A stretch of 5,525 bases of DNA, taken from assembly GCA_003131945.1 (NCBI GenBank), contig PKWD01000462.1:2611-8135 (forward strand), read 5' to 3'. Positions within the stretch are counted from its first letter, which is position 1; each line of letters starts with the position of its first letter. Position numbers and translations under genes: made by a program. This stretch comes from Acidimicrobiaceae bacterium (GTDB taxonomy: Bacteria > Actinomycetota > Acidimicrobiia > Acidimicrobiales > UBA8190). Positions 1 to 5,525 of the stretch are shown here, one piece after another. The notes beneath the pieces were generated by a model. The model was not told where the DNA came from. It worked only from the letters and a program-made list of their open reading frames with translations, and did no database searches.

Positions 1-36
1 ACCAGGTCGTCCACCAGGTCGTCCACCAGGTCGTCG
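1..36 (-). repeat. 12-bp tandem repeat, three units, encoding D-D-L-V
   Basis: Three consecutive 12-base units (accaggtcgtcc at 1-12 and 13-24, then a copy with one changed final base at 25-36) sit in frame in the acidic coding region and translate on the minus strand as Asp-Asp-Leu-Val repeats; the last is cut by the window edge. The array may continue beyond base 1. The near-perfect nucleotide identity suggests recent slippage or unit duplication rather than only selection for acidic residues. Confidence 0.8.
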
Positions 37-152
37 TCATCGACCAAGGGGTCGGCGAGGTCCTCGTCGATCAGTTCGTCGTCGGGCAGATCCTCGAGCT
101 CGACACCTTCGAGCTCGTCAGGTTCTGTCACTTCATCCAGGTCGTCGGCCAT
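1..152 (-). CDS. N-terminal part of a very acidic protein of unknown function (runs off the window)
   Basis: An ATG at 152-150 opens a frame that stays open to the left edge, giving 50 complete codons. About half of the residues are Asp or Glu and there are almost no basic ones; it begins MADDLDEVTEPDELEGVELE and ends in repeated D-D-L-V units. The start is favoured by a GAAGGG motif five bases upstream and by the abrupt change to a non-acidic, Arg-rich reading in the same frame beyond the ATG; a GTG at 218 would be an alternative. No domain is recognisable. Such acidic leaders occur ahead of folded domains in several families, for example some actinobacterial primary sigma factors, but nothing here identifies one. 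It lies 391 bp downstream of the ThyX-like gene on the same strand and probably has its own promoter. That it is coding is likely; its function cannot be assigned. Confidence 0.6.
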   Translation of the reverse strand, partial: MADDLDEVTEPDELEGVELEDLPDDELIDEDLADPLVDDDDLVDDLVDDL

Positions 153-157
153 CTGTG

Positions 158-163
158 CCCTTC
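158..163 (-). promoter_or_regulatory. Shine-Dalgarno-like GAAGGG for the acidic gene
   Basis: On the minus strand GAAGGG lies five bases before the ATG at 152-150. It is a partial match to the anti-16S sequence and supports that ATG over the upstream GTG at 218. None of the complete genes in the window has an equally clear ribosome binding site. Confidence 0.4.
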
Positions 164-183
164 GGGAGGTCGTCTGACGCGCG

Positions 184-199
184 GGAGCATATCTGCTCC
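184..199. promoter_or_regulatory. Palindrome GGAGCA-TATC-TGCTCC, possible operator
   Basis: A perfect 6-bp inverted repeat with a 4-bp spacer lies 31 bp upstream of the acidic gene's ATG. It overlaps the TATGCT sequence that is the best -10 candidate for that gene, a place where a dimeric regulator could block RNA polymerase. The alternative is a short RNA hairpin or chance: a 6-bp perfect inverted repeat is not rare in GC-rich DNA. The regulator is unknown. Confidence 0.35.
186..191 (-). promoter_or_regulatory. Candidate -10 element TATGCT for the acidic gene
   Basis: Read on the minus strand, TATGCT matches the TAnnnT pattern of actinobacterial housekeeping -10 elements and stands out in this GC-rich gap. 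Transcription would begin near 178-180, giving a leader of about 28 bases before the ATG at 152. The sequence 17 bases upstream (TCTGGA) is a poor -35, so the assignment rests on the -10 and its position alone. Confidence 0.35.
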
Positions 200-543
200 G
201 ATCGGCGATCCAGACCACCCAAGCGGGGCCGGCTCACCGCTGGGAGCGCGAACCACACCCTGAGGACAGGTGCGATATGGGGGCGGTAGGGCCCGGGGAC
301 CTTTGGTGCCGTCTCCGCCTCACCGTCGTGTCCGCCGACGTGAGGTGGGACGTTCTCTACTCAGTCCCTCGGGTCATCCTCCCGCCTCTCACAGCATCCC
401 CCCCTCGAGCTCGCTCCGGCCGGGGACCACCGGTCGAATGCCTTCGGGGCGTCTGGGACTCGCCGCACACTACGCCGACAGAGACGGAGCGCGTCAAGCC
501 TCTTATTTTGCGGTTCACCAGGCAGTTCGCGCGTCCTCCCTGG

Positions 544-2208
544 TCACGGCTCCAGTTGTTTTCCTGGCCAAACACCTGCCGAACATGTCTCTTTCGGTAC
601 CGGCGCCCGACGGGCTTCGGCCCGCCTTTCAGCGTCGAGACGCTCGAGTTCGTGCTCGCCGTGATCGACAAAAGCCATGGCATCGGCGATCAGCCGGTGC
701 CCGGCGCGTTCGGCGATCAGGCGGTGCATCTGTTGCACCACCCGGCGGTACACGGGGTGCCCTTGCTGGCCCGACCGAAGTTCGAGAACATGCATCGCTT
801 CGCGTGCGTTCATCTGCATGACGTAGCGGATGCGAAAGGCCAGCGCCACGGCATAGGGCGCCTGATGCGGGAACGTCGGGACCATGGTGTCGTAGAGGTC
901 CCGGCACCTCGCCAACGAGGCCTCGAATGCGCCGGTCAACCCGGCTTCGCTCACGATGTCTGGCACGTCGTAGCCCAACATCGGCGTCAGGGGTTGCCAT
1001 TCGATGCTCAACATCCGGTGTCTCTGGAGATCCCGGAAAGCGCCGTAGTCGGACACGATGTCGAAGCGGTAATCGGTGCGCTCGAACGCCCGACCCGGTC
1101 GGTGTCGACGGTTCGTCCGCTCCCCCACGTACGCCCGCATGACGGCCCGCCGGTCCTCGGCTCCGAGCGCCTGGACCCGGCGCAACGCCTCGGATTCGGG
1201 GATCGCCATGTGGGGATAGCAGATCGCCGCGATGACCTTGTCCTCGCCCTCGGGATCCCAGTCGTCGAGGGTGACGAGGGCGGATGCGTCCTCCTCGGCC
1301 TCGTGGCGATCGGGCCACAGTCGGCCCACGACCTCGTCGGTGTGCGATCGGGTCGAGGCCAGGTAGTCGGACCAGGCCCCGCCGCGGTCGGCCAGGTCGA
1401 CGCGCTGGAGGAACGACGGGATGACCTTGCGCAACTCGGCCAGCATCAGCTCGGCGTACCGTCGTGCCTCGGGGAGCGGGTGCGAGCGCATCCGCAGAAG
1501 CAGCATCTCGTAGGACTGTCCGGTGCCGTAGATGCCGACGTTCGACAAGGCACCAGCCGGCAACAGGCCGCGCAGTGCGTCGAGCGCCTTGGCCCGTATC
1601 GATTGGCGGTGCACGAAATCGGAGTCACCAGGCTGCTGGGGAAAGCGTCGGACGAGCCACGCTTGCAGCTCCGGAAGCAGCGTGGCATAGGTGTCGAACA
1701 TCCGGTCCATGTCGCCCACGAATCGAGCCCCGAGGGGCGAGTCGAGGACATCGGGGTCACGGTAATACCGGTAGTGGCCGGTGCCGAGACGGGAGTCGTA
1801 CACGATGTAGCGCGTGGACTGCTCCAGATACGCCATGAGACGACCCCACTCGAGCACCTTGGTCAACACGTTCGAAGCCTGTTCGCACGCCAGGTGCACC
1901 CCACCGAGTTGGGCGACCGAGTCGTCGCCGTATTCGAAGAACACACGCTCGTAGAGCTCTTCGGCGCGTCGCAGGCCCATGGTGGCGTCGACGCCGGCGT
2001 CGCCGCTCACATCGAGGTCGCCGACGAACTCGTCGAGGAAGAGCCGGCGCAGGCTTTTGCCCGACCGCGAGTAGCGGGCGAAGAGGGCCCCCTTCACCAC
2101 TTCGGGCAGGTTGACCAGGGCAAAGACCGGGCCTTCGAGGTTCGTGACGTAAGGCCGAAGGACCTCAGCCTCGTCGTCAGTGAACGTCTCTTCGGCGTAG
2201 GGGAACAT
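544..2208 (-). CDS. Tandem-domain ThyX homologue (flavin-dependent thymidylate synthase family)
   Basis: The protein has 554 residues, about twice the usual 220-250 of ThyX, and consists of two divergent ThyX-like halves. N half, about 1-290: the helix before the signature (GDDSVAQL, 94-101), then W-G-R-L-M-A-Y-L-E-Q-S-T-R-Y at 121-134 in the place of the classical R-H-R-x-x-S-x-x-x-x-S-x-R-Y, then a downstream helix (R239 to A252, including SH at 242-243 and E247). C half, about 320-520: R-A-F-E-R at 373-377 and F-D-I at 382-384, then RHRMLS at 396-401, then MNARE at 466-470 and LELR at 475-478, which match the ThyX dUMP-binding N-A-R segment. The N half has lost the first Arg and His of RHR; the C half keeps RHR but has lost the later Ser and Arg (P406, T408). 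ThyX makes dTMP from dUMP with FAD, NADPH and methylene-tetrahydrofolate. Whether this protein does so is open, so I give no symbol. ATG 2208 lies four codons after an in-frame stop and has no clear Shine-Dalgarno. Residues 525-554 are an unmatched tail. Confidence 0.88.
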   Translation of the reverse strand: MFPYAEETFTDDEAEVLRPYVTNLEGPVFALVNLPEVVKGALFARYSRSGKSLRRLFLDEFVGDLDVSGDAGVDATMGLRRAEELYERVFFEYGDDSVAQLGGVHLACEQASNVLTKVLEWGRLMAYLEQSTRYIVYDSRLGTGHYRYYRDPDVLDSPLGARFVGDMDRMFDTYATLLPELQAWLVRRFPQQPGDSDFVHRQSIRAKALDALRGLLPAGALSNVGIYGTGQSYEMLLLRMRSHPLPEARRYAELMLAELRKVIPSFLQRVDLADRGGAWSDYLASTRSHTDEVVGRLWPDRHEAEEDASALVTLDDWDPEGEDKVIAAICYPHMAIPESEALRRVQALGAEDRRAVMRAYVGERTNRRHRPGRAFERTDYRFDIVSDYGAFRDLQRHRMLSIEWQPLTPMLGYDVPDIVSEAGLTGAFEASLARCRDLYDTMVPTFPHQAPYAVALAFRIRYVMQMNAREAMHVLELRSGQQGHPVYRRVVQQMHRLIAERAGHRLIADAMAFVDHGEHELERLDAERRAEARRAPVPKETCSAGVWPGKQLEP

Positions 2209-2251
2209 GCCCGGGCAACACTACGGCTGGCCCGCGGCCGAGGTGGCGGAC

Positions 2252-2271
2252 CCCGGTCAGCCAGGACCGGG
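2252..2271 (-). terminator. Perfect 7-bp GC hairpin between helicase and ThyX-like genes; possible terminator or attenuator
   Basis: CCCGGTC (2252-2258) and GACCGGG (2265-2271) form a perfect 7-bp stem with a 6-base loop. On the minus strand it begins 8 bases after the helicase stop codon and ends 43 bases before the ThyX-like ATG. No T-run follows, so it is not a classical intrinsic terminator. It could be a weak or U-less terminator, an mRNA-end stabiliser, or chance. Confidence 0.35.
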
Positions 2272-2279
2272 AGCCTCCG

Positions 2280-4436
2280 TCAGGGCCTCTCGGACCCGTC
2301 AGAGGCCTCCTCGGAGACCCCGCCGGACGGTTCGTCAGAAGCCTCGTCGGAGCGCTCGACAGGTCCCTCTTCAGGTTCGTCCTTTGAGGCCGTATCGCCG
2401 GCGATGGGCGGCCCGATCGATGTTGCCACCACTCCGCGCTGCAGGGCGGTGGCGGCGCGGTGCGCGGTGGCCGCCGTGGCCGGGACGGGGGCGACGGTGG
2501 CCAGCTGGCGAAGGAGATCGACCAATTGTTTGGCGTTGCGCACGAAGTCGCCGGGGGCGAGCTCGGCCCGCTCGAGCACGCGGGCCAGTCGTTCGCCGCG
2601 CGCCCAACGCCACGCCACCTCGGCGAAACCCAGATCGGGCAACCGCGTGCGGGCCAGGCGGGCCTCTTCCTCGTCGTGTCGTAGGCCCTCGCCCAGGGCC
2701 ACGAGAGCGTGGAGTCGGGGGGCGACGTCCTTCGGCGGACGGGGCTCGGGGTGCCAGCGCCCGGCCCGGACTTCATAGGTACAGGCCGACACCACCGCCG
2801 CCAGGCCGGCCGGATCGAGTCCGTCGAAGAGGCCATTGGCCAGCGCCTCGGCCACCAGGAGATCGGACTCGTGGTAGATGCGCGCCAGCAGCGCCCCGCG
2901 CGTCGTGAGACGCCAGGCGTCGATGGCCACGTGGCCCCGGCGTTCCAGAAGGCGCAGCGCCCGGTCCATACGGCGTGACAGGGCATTGTGATGGTCGGCG
3001 CTCACGAACTGGGCGAACGAGCGATCGAGAACCTGGTAGGCCTGATCGGCGGGATACCGGCGCACCAGGTTCACGGCCAGGTTGTACGACGCCCGGAACG
3101 ACGACGTCAGTCGCGGCGCCGGCGAGGTGGCCAGTACCGCCAGCTCAGCCAAAGAGACCTGCGGCGACCACGCCACCACGGCGTGGCCCACCGAGTCGAG
3201 GCCGCGCCGACCGGCGCGCCCGGTGAGTTGGGCATACTCCCCCGACGTCAGCCCGGCTCGTCCGTGCTCACGCATCTTGGTCAGACGCTCGATGACCACC
3301 GAGCGCGCCGGCATGTTGATGCCGAGCGACAGCGTTTCGGTAGCGAACACGACCTGGAGCAATCCGGCGGTGAAGCACTCCTCCACGGCCTCTCGAAAGG
3401 CGGGAATCATGCCGGCGTGGTGCGGGGCCACTCCGGCCTCGAGGCCGGCGATCCAGGGGCCGTAGCCGAGGACGCGCAGTTCGTCGTCGGGCAGACCCTC
3501 GGTGCGTTCGGCGCAGCGCTCGCGGATCTCCGCCCGCTCGTCGGAGGTCGTCAGGCGTACCCCGTCCTCGAGGCACTGTCTCACGGCGTCGTCACAGGCG
3601 TTGCGGCTGAAGATGAACACGATGGCGGGCAGCATGTCGCGCTCGGCCAGTGCGTCGATGACCTCGGTCCGTCTCGGCGTGGCCACCCGGGACTGGCGCA
3701 GGCCCCCGGGACGCCGCGCCAGACGGGCGACGCGCTGGTCGAGGGCGGCCGCCCGGGGGTGCAATCGGCCGTGATCGAGCAAGGGGACGAGATCGACCCG
3801 GCGGCTCCCCTTCTCGGCGATGGCCACATGGTCGCTCAGCGTCACGGGCCGGTGCCTCTCGACGATCACCTCGGTGGGACCGTGCACCGATCGCAGCCAC
3901 GCGCCCAGCTGATCGGCGTTCGACACGGTGGCCGAGAGGCAGACGAGCACCACGTCGGCCGGGGCCAGGATGATCGCCTCCTCCCAGACCGACCCTCGGT
4001 ACGGATCCTGCAGGTAGTGCACCTCGTCCAGCACGAGAAGGCCGAGCCCGGTCAGCTGCGGGGACCGGGCGAAGAGCATGTTGCGCACAACCTCCGTCGT
4101 CATCACGACCACGTCGGCATCGGGCTGGTGTGATAGGTCCCCTGTCAGCAGTCCGATCCGCTGGTGGCCGTAGGCGGCGGCCATCTCGGCGAACTTCTGG
4201 TTCGACAGTGCCTTTAGAGGAGTCGTGTAGAAGGCCTTGCGCCCCCCGGCCAGGGCGCGGGCGACGGCGTAGTCGGCCACTGCCGTCTTGCCCGATCCGG
4301 TGGGAGCGGATACGAGCACCGACTGCCCGGCATCGAGCGCGTCGAACCCTCGGAGTTGGAACGGATCGGGTGCGAAGCCGAGCCGGGACACGACGGCGGC
4401 CCGAACGGTGGCGTCCGCTTCACCCCCGGGGATCAC
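2280..4436 (-). CDS. helY: HelY-like Ski2/Mtr4-family DExH helicase, compact form
   Basis: A 718-residue superfamily 2 helicase with all core motifs in order: Q-motif-like FAPDPFQ (21-27), Walker A APTGSGKT (44-51), Ia TTPLKALSNQK (71-81), Ib region LTGD (97-100) and TTEVVRNML (113-121), Walker B DEVH (137-140), III SAT (168-170), IV VFIFSRNACD (273-282), HHAGMIP (339-345), V TETLSLGINMPAR (366-378), VI QLTGRAGRRGLD (403-414). A winged-helix-like segment (about 445-525) leads into a DSHCT-type helical domain (about 516-672; note GDFVRNAKQLVDLL at 629-642). The family unwinds RNA or DNA with ATP; a role in RNA metabolism is inferred. Mycobacterial HelY is about 900 residues; the long insert between winged helix and DSHCT domain is missing here (only about 40 residues between 477 and 516). 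Residues 685-718 are an acidic Ser/Glu/Asp tail with repeats. The GTG start at 4436 overlaps the tatC stop (shared GTGA) and lies just before the first domain, as in HelY; no Shine-Dalgarno is visible, so translational coupling is likely. Confidence 0.93.
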   Translation of the reverse strand: MIPGGEADATVRAAVVSRLGFAPDPFQLRGFDALDAGQSVLVSAPTGSGKTAVADYAVARALAGGRKAFYTTPLKALSNQKFAEMAAAYGHQRIGLLTGDLSHQPDADVVVMTTEVVRNMLFARSPQLTGLGLLVLDEVHYLQDPYRGSVWEEAIILAPADVVLVCLSATVSNADQLGAWLRSVHGPTEVIVERHRPVTLSDHVAIAEKGSRRVDLVPLLDHGRLHPRAAALDQRVARLARRPGGLRQSRVATPRRTEVIDALAERDMLPAIVFIFSRNACDDAVRQCLEDGVRLTTSDERAEIRERCAERTEGLPDDELRVLGYGPWIAGLEAGVAPHHAGMIPAFREAVEECFTAGLLQVVFATETLSLGINMPARSVVIERLTKMREHGRAGLTSGEYAQLTGRAGRRGLDSVGHAVVAWSPQVSLAELAVLATSPAPRLTSSFRASYNLAVNLVRRYPADQAYQVLDRSFAQFVSADHHNALSRRMDRALRLLERRGHVAIDAWRLTTRGALLARIYHESDLLVAEALANGLFDGLDPAGLAAVVSACTYEVRAGRWHPEPRPPKDVAPRLHALVALGEGLRHDEEEARLARTRLPDLGFAEVAWRWARGERLARVLERAELAPGDFVRNAKQLVDLLRQLATVAPVPATAATAHRAATALQRGVVATSIGPPIAGDTASKDEPEEGPVERSDEASDEPSGGVSEEASDGSERP
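2297..2352 (-). repeat. Direct repeat inside the acidic tail of the helicase
   Basis: A 20-base stretch at 2297-2316 recurs at 2333-2352 with 18 of 20 bases identical, offset by 36 bases (12 codons), so it is in frame. It encodes Ser-(Asp/Glu)-Glu-Ala-Ser-Asp units in the last 25 residues of the helicase. It looks like an internal duplication within a disordered tail. Confidence 0.65.
4433..4436 (-). promoter_or_regulatory. GTGA stop/start overlap coupling tatC to the helicase
   Basis: The last codon of tatC (TGA, 4435-4433) and the first codon of the helicase (GTG, 4436-4434) share bases in the sequence GTGA. The preceding bases on the minus strand (CGAACTCCGTCCGG) contain no Shine-Dalgarno, so the helicase is probably translated by ribosomes terminating on tatC. 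Confidence 0.8.
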
Positions 4437-5206
4437 CCGGACGGAGTTCGACGTCGCAGCAGCAGCTTCCCGATGAGGATGGACGCCTCATAGAAGACGT
4501 AAAGGGGAATGGCCAGCGCCAGCATGGAGAAGGGGTCCCCGCTCGGGGTGATGACGGCGGCGAAGGCGGTCAGACCGACGATGGCCCATCGGCGCCACGA
4601 GGCGAGCTTGGCCGGCTTCAGCACACCGGCGAGCTGGAGCGACACCAAGACGACGGGAAACTCGAAGGTGATCCCGAAGATGGCCATCAGGGCCACGATG
4701 AGGCCCAGATAGTTGCTGGGCGAGTAGATCTGATGCAGAGACGGCCCCCCGATCTTGCCCAGGAACTGCAACGCCTTGGGAAAGATGTAGTAGGCGAGCA
4801 CGGCGCCGGCGGCGAACAGGGTGATCGACGCCAGGATGAACGGCACCGCGTAGCGCTTCTCGTTGCGACGCAGTCCCGGGGTGACGAAGCGCCAGGCCTC
4901 CCACAGGAGCACCGGCGACGCCAGGAACAGCCCACCGTAGGTGGCGATCTTGATGCGCAAGGCAAGACCCTCGAGCGGACCGGTCACATAGAGCACGCAG
5001 CGCTTCGGTCCGACGACGTTGCAATAGGGCTCTTTCAGGAAATTCAGGATGTGCGGATAGAACACGAAGGCCACCGTGGCCGTGATCACCAACACAGTGG
5101 CCGAGACGATGAGGCGACGCCGGAGCTCGCCGATGTGCTCGGCCAGGGTCATGGCGTCGGGCGTCGGGCGCGACGACCTGTTTCGAAGACGGAGTCTGAG
5201 GCCCAT
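4433..5206 (-). CDS. tatC: TatC, Sec-independent twin-arginine translocase subunit
   Basis: A 257-residue polytopic membrane protein of normal TatC length. TatC forms the Tat receptor with TatB and recognises twin-arginine signal peptides on folded cargo. Seen here: the cytoplasmic N-terminal signature HIGELRRRL (24-32; E27 and R29 correspond to the E15 and R17 of E. coli TatC), six hydrophobic segments (about 33-53, 83-106, 118-142, 164-188, 203-221, 225-247), the loop FVTPGLRRNEKR (107-118, E116), FEFP at 181-184 (E182, equivalent to E. coli E170) and ITPSGDPFS (219-227). The first outer loop has two cysteines, C62 and C70, as I recall in mycobacterial TatC. The start ATG 5206 is preferred because it keeps a basic leader ending in PDAM before TLAEH, as in actinobacterial TatC; an internal ATG at 5152 (M19) is the alternative, and neither has a clear Shine-Dalgarno. 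It lies 21 bp after the upstream gene and overlaps the helicase start by four bases. Confidence 0.97.
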   Translation of the reverse strand: MGLRLRLRNRSSRPTPDAMTLAEHIGELRRRLIVSATVLVITATVAFVFYPHILNFLKEPYCNVVGPKRCVLYVTGPLEGLALRIKIATYGGLFLASPVLLWEAWRFVTPGLRRNEKRYAVPFILASITLFAAGAVLAYYIFPKALQFLGKIGGPSLHQIYSPSNYLGLIVALMAIFGITFEFPVVLVSLQLAGVLKPAKLASWRRWAIVGLTAFAAVITPSGDPFSMLALAIPLYVFYEASILIGKLLLRRRTPSG

Positions 5207-5227
5207 GGAGGCGGCCGGTGCCTGCGA

Positions 5228-5525
5228 TCAGTTCATGCTCGGGTCGTCGAACTCAACGGGAAGGGCACGGATGGCGGGGCGGACACTTCCCGCACCCGTC
5301 ACCTCCTGCGCAGCTCCGCCGTGGACGCCGTTGCCGTCGCTCGCCGATTCGGACGGTGGACCGGTGGCCAGGGGGGCGCCGGCCACCTCGTCGGACTCGC
5401 CCTCCTCCTCGGCCTTGGACTTCTCGTGCTCGTCGGCCAGACGATCGAGGAAGGCCAGGGGGGACCTGACGGCTTGGGCCACCTCATGGGTGGGCGGAAG
5501 GTCGGGAAAGGCACCGCGTACGTCG
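5228..5525 (-). CDS. C-terminal part of the gene upstream of tatC; possibly a TatA/TatB-type subunit
   Basis: An open frame enters from the right edge and ends at TGA 5230-5228, giving 99 codons of a longer protein. It begins DVRGAFPDLPPTHEVAQAVR, continues with a probable helix (SPLAFLDRLADEHEKSKAEEE) and ends in a low-complexity Gly/Ser/Glu/Ala tail finishing in DDPSMN. There is no membrane segment in the visible part. TatA and TatB have one N-terminal membrane helix, an amphipathic helix and then a variable charged tail, and a tatA or tatB gene commonly precedes tatC; the visible part would fit such a tail. The diagnostic N-terminus is outside the window, so the identity rests on position and composition only. 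A GTG at 5482 lies in frame, but the frame stays open upstream with similar composition, so I treat this as a continuation. It is probably co-transcribed with tatC. Confidence 0.55.
   Translation of the reverse strand, partial: DVRGAFPDLPPTHEVAQAVRSPLAFLDRLADEHEKSKAEEEGESDEVAGAPLATGPPSESASDGNGVHGGAAQEVTGAGSVRPAIRALPVEFDDPSMN

Larger units (their letters stand above)
153..543. other. 391-bp gap between the ThyX-like gene and the acidic gene; no gene seen
   Basis: Both flanking genes are on the minus strand, so this gap should contain the end of the ThyX-like transcript and the promoter of the acidic gene. Besides the palindrome and -10 near 184-199 there is a weak hairpin (arms 417-423 and 430-436, one mismatch on the minus strand) with no T-run, a run of seven C at 398-404, and a slightly AT-rich patch at 500-510 just beyond the ThyX-like stop. 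TTGACG (497-492) with TAGTGT (472-467) on the minus strand resembles a promoter, but the spacing of 19 is too long to be persuasive. Open frames through the gap are low-complexity, Arg/Ser/Pro-rich readings with no ribosome binding site. I saw no tRNA, SRP RNA or tmRNA signature. Confidence 0.6.

Noticed and set aside
1..36. Tandem repeat as a CRISPR or regulatory iteron array
   Set aside because: Units are 12 bp without spacers, in frame, and encode an acidic repeat in a plausible coding region.
426..446. T-arm-like GGTCGAAT that could mark a tRNA
   Set aside because: No matching acceptor stem, anticodon arm or D-arm on either side.
467..497. TTGACG and TAGTGT on the minus strand as a promoter
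   Set aside because: The spacer is 19 bp and the -10 is weak; it would also give a leader of about 310 bases. Not listed as a feature.
357..683. A 108-codon minus-strand frame extending from inside the ThyX-like gene into the gap
   Set aside because: It starts inside the coding region in another frame and reads as Arg/Gly-rich filler; no conserved pattern was seen.
270..821. A 183-codon plus-strand frame starting in the intergenic gap
   Set aside because: Arg/Ser/Pro-rich, no ribosome binding site, and more than half of it overlaps the 3' part of the ThyX-like gene antisense.
544..2208. Double-ThyX gene as a recent tandem duplication or assembly artefact
   Set aside because: The halves share little beyond signature positions and have different lengths and motifs, so the fusion is ancient; the frame is continuous with uniform GC-rich codon use.
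277..2778. An 833-codon open frame on the plus strand
   Set aside because: It lies antisense to the whole ThyX-like gene and the end of the helicase. Codons of GC-rich genes often leave an antisense frame open; the translation has no recognisable domain and begins in the gap without a ribosome binding site.
2988..4133. A 381-codon plus-strand frame
   Set aside because: Antisense shadow of the helicase core, whose motifs are complete on the minus strand; the reading is His/Arg/Gly-rich with no fold signature.

Overview
The window is GC-rich DNA, and every gene I can support lies on the minus strand. The best guess is a high-GC actinobacterium. A tatC gene followed directly by a HelY-type (Ski2/Mtr4-like) helicase is the arrangement I know from actinobacteria such as Mycobacterium. 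The TatC N-terminus (PDAM-TLAEHIGELRRRL) and its two-cysteine first outer loop also resemble actinobacterial TatC. The helicase and the double-ThyX protein are unlike the mycobacterial set, so a deeper branch such as Acidimicrobiia is plausible. That placement is inference only.

Layout in the direction of transcription (right to left). (1) 5525-5228: C-terminal end of a protein with a charged, low-complexity tail just upstream of tatC, possibly a TatA/TatB-type subunit. (2) 5206-4433: tatC, complete. (3) 4436-2280: helY-like DExH helicase, complete, starting at a GTG that overlaps the tatC stop codon. (4) A 71-bp gap with a perfect 7-bp hairpin. (5) 2208-544: a 554-residue protein made of two divergent ThyX (flavin-dependent thymidylate synthase) halves. 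(6) 543-153: a 391-bp gap with no convincing gene, but a promoter-like -10 element inside a palindrome near its far end. (7) 152-1: N-terminus of a very acidic protein that runs off the window, carrying an in-frame 12-bp tandem repeat.

The first three genes look like one operon (21-bp gap, then a 4-base overlap). The double-ThyX gene may be co-transcribed or may be separated by the hairpin. No functional link between Tat export, the RNA/DNA helicase and the ThyX-like protein is visible; the tatC-helY pairing looks like conserved gene order rather than a pathway.

The most interesting items are the double-ThyX protein, whose two halves have lost different parts of the ThyX signature, and the helicase, which lacks the roughly 200-residue insert I remember from mycobacterial HelY. 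I saw no mobile element, CRISPR array, tRNA or rRNA, and no clear evidence of a wholly new multi-gene system.
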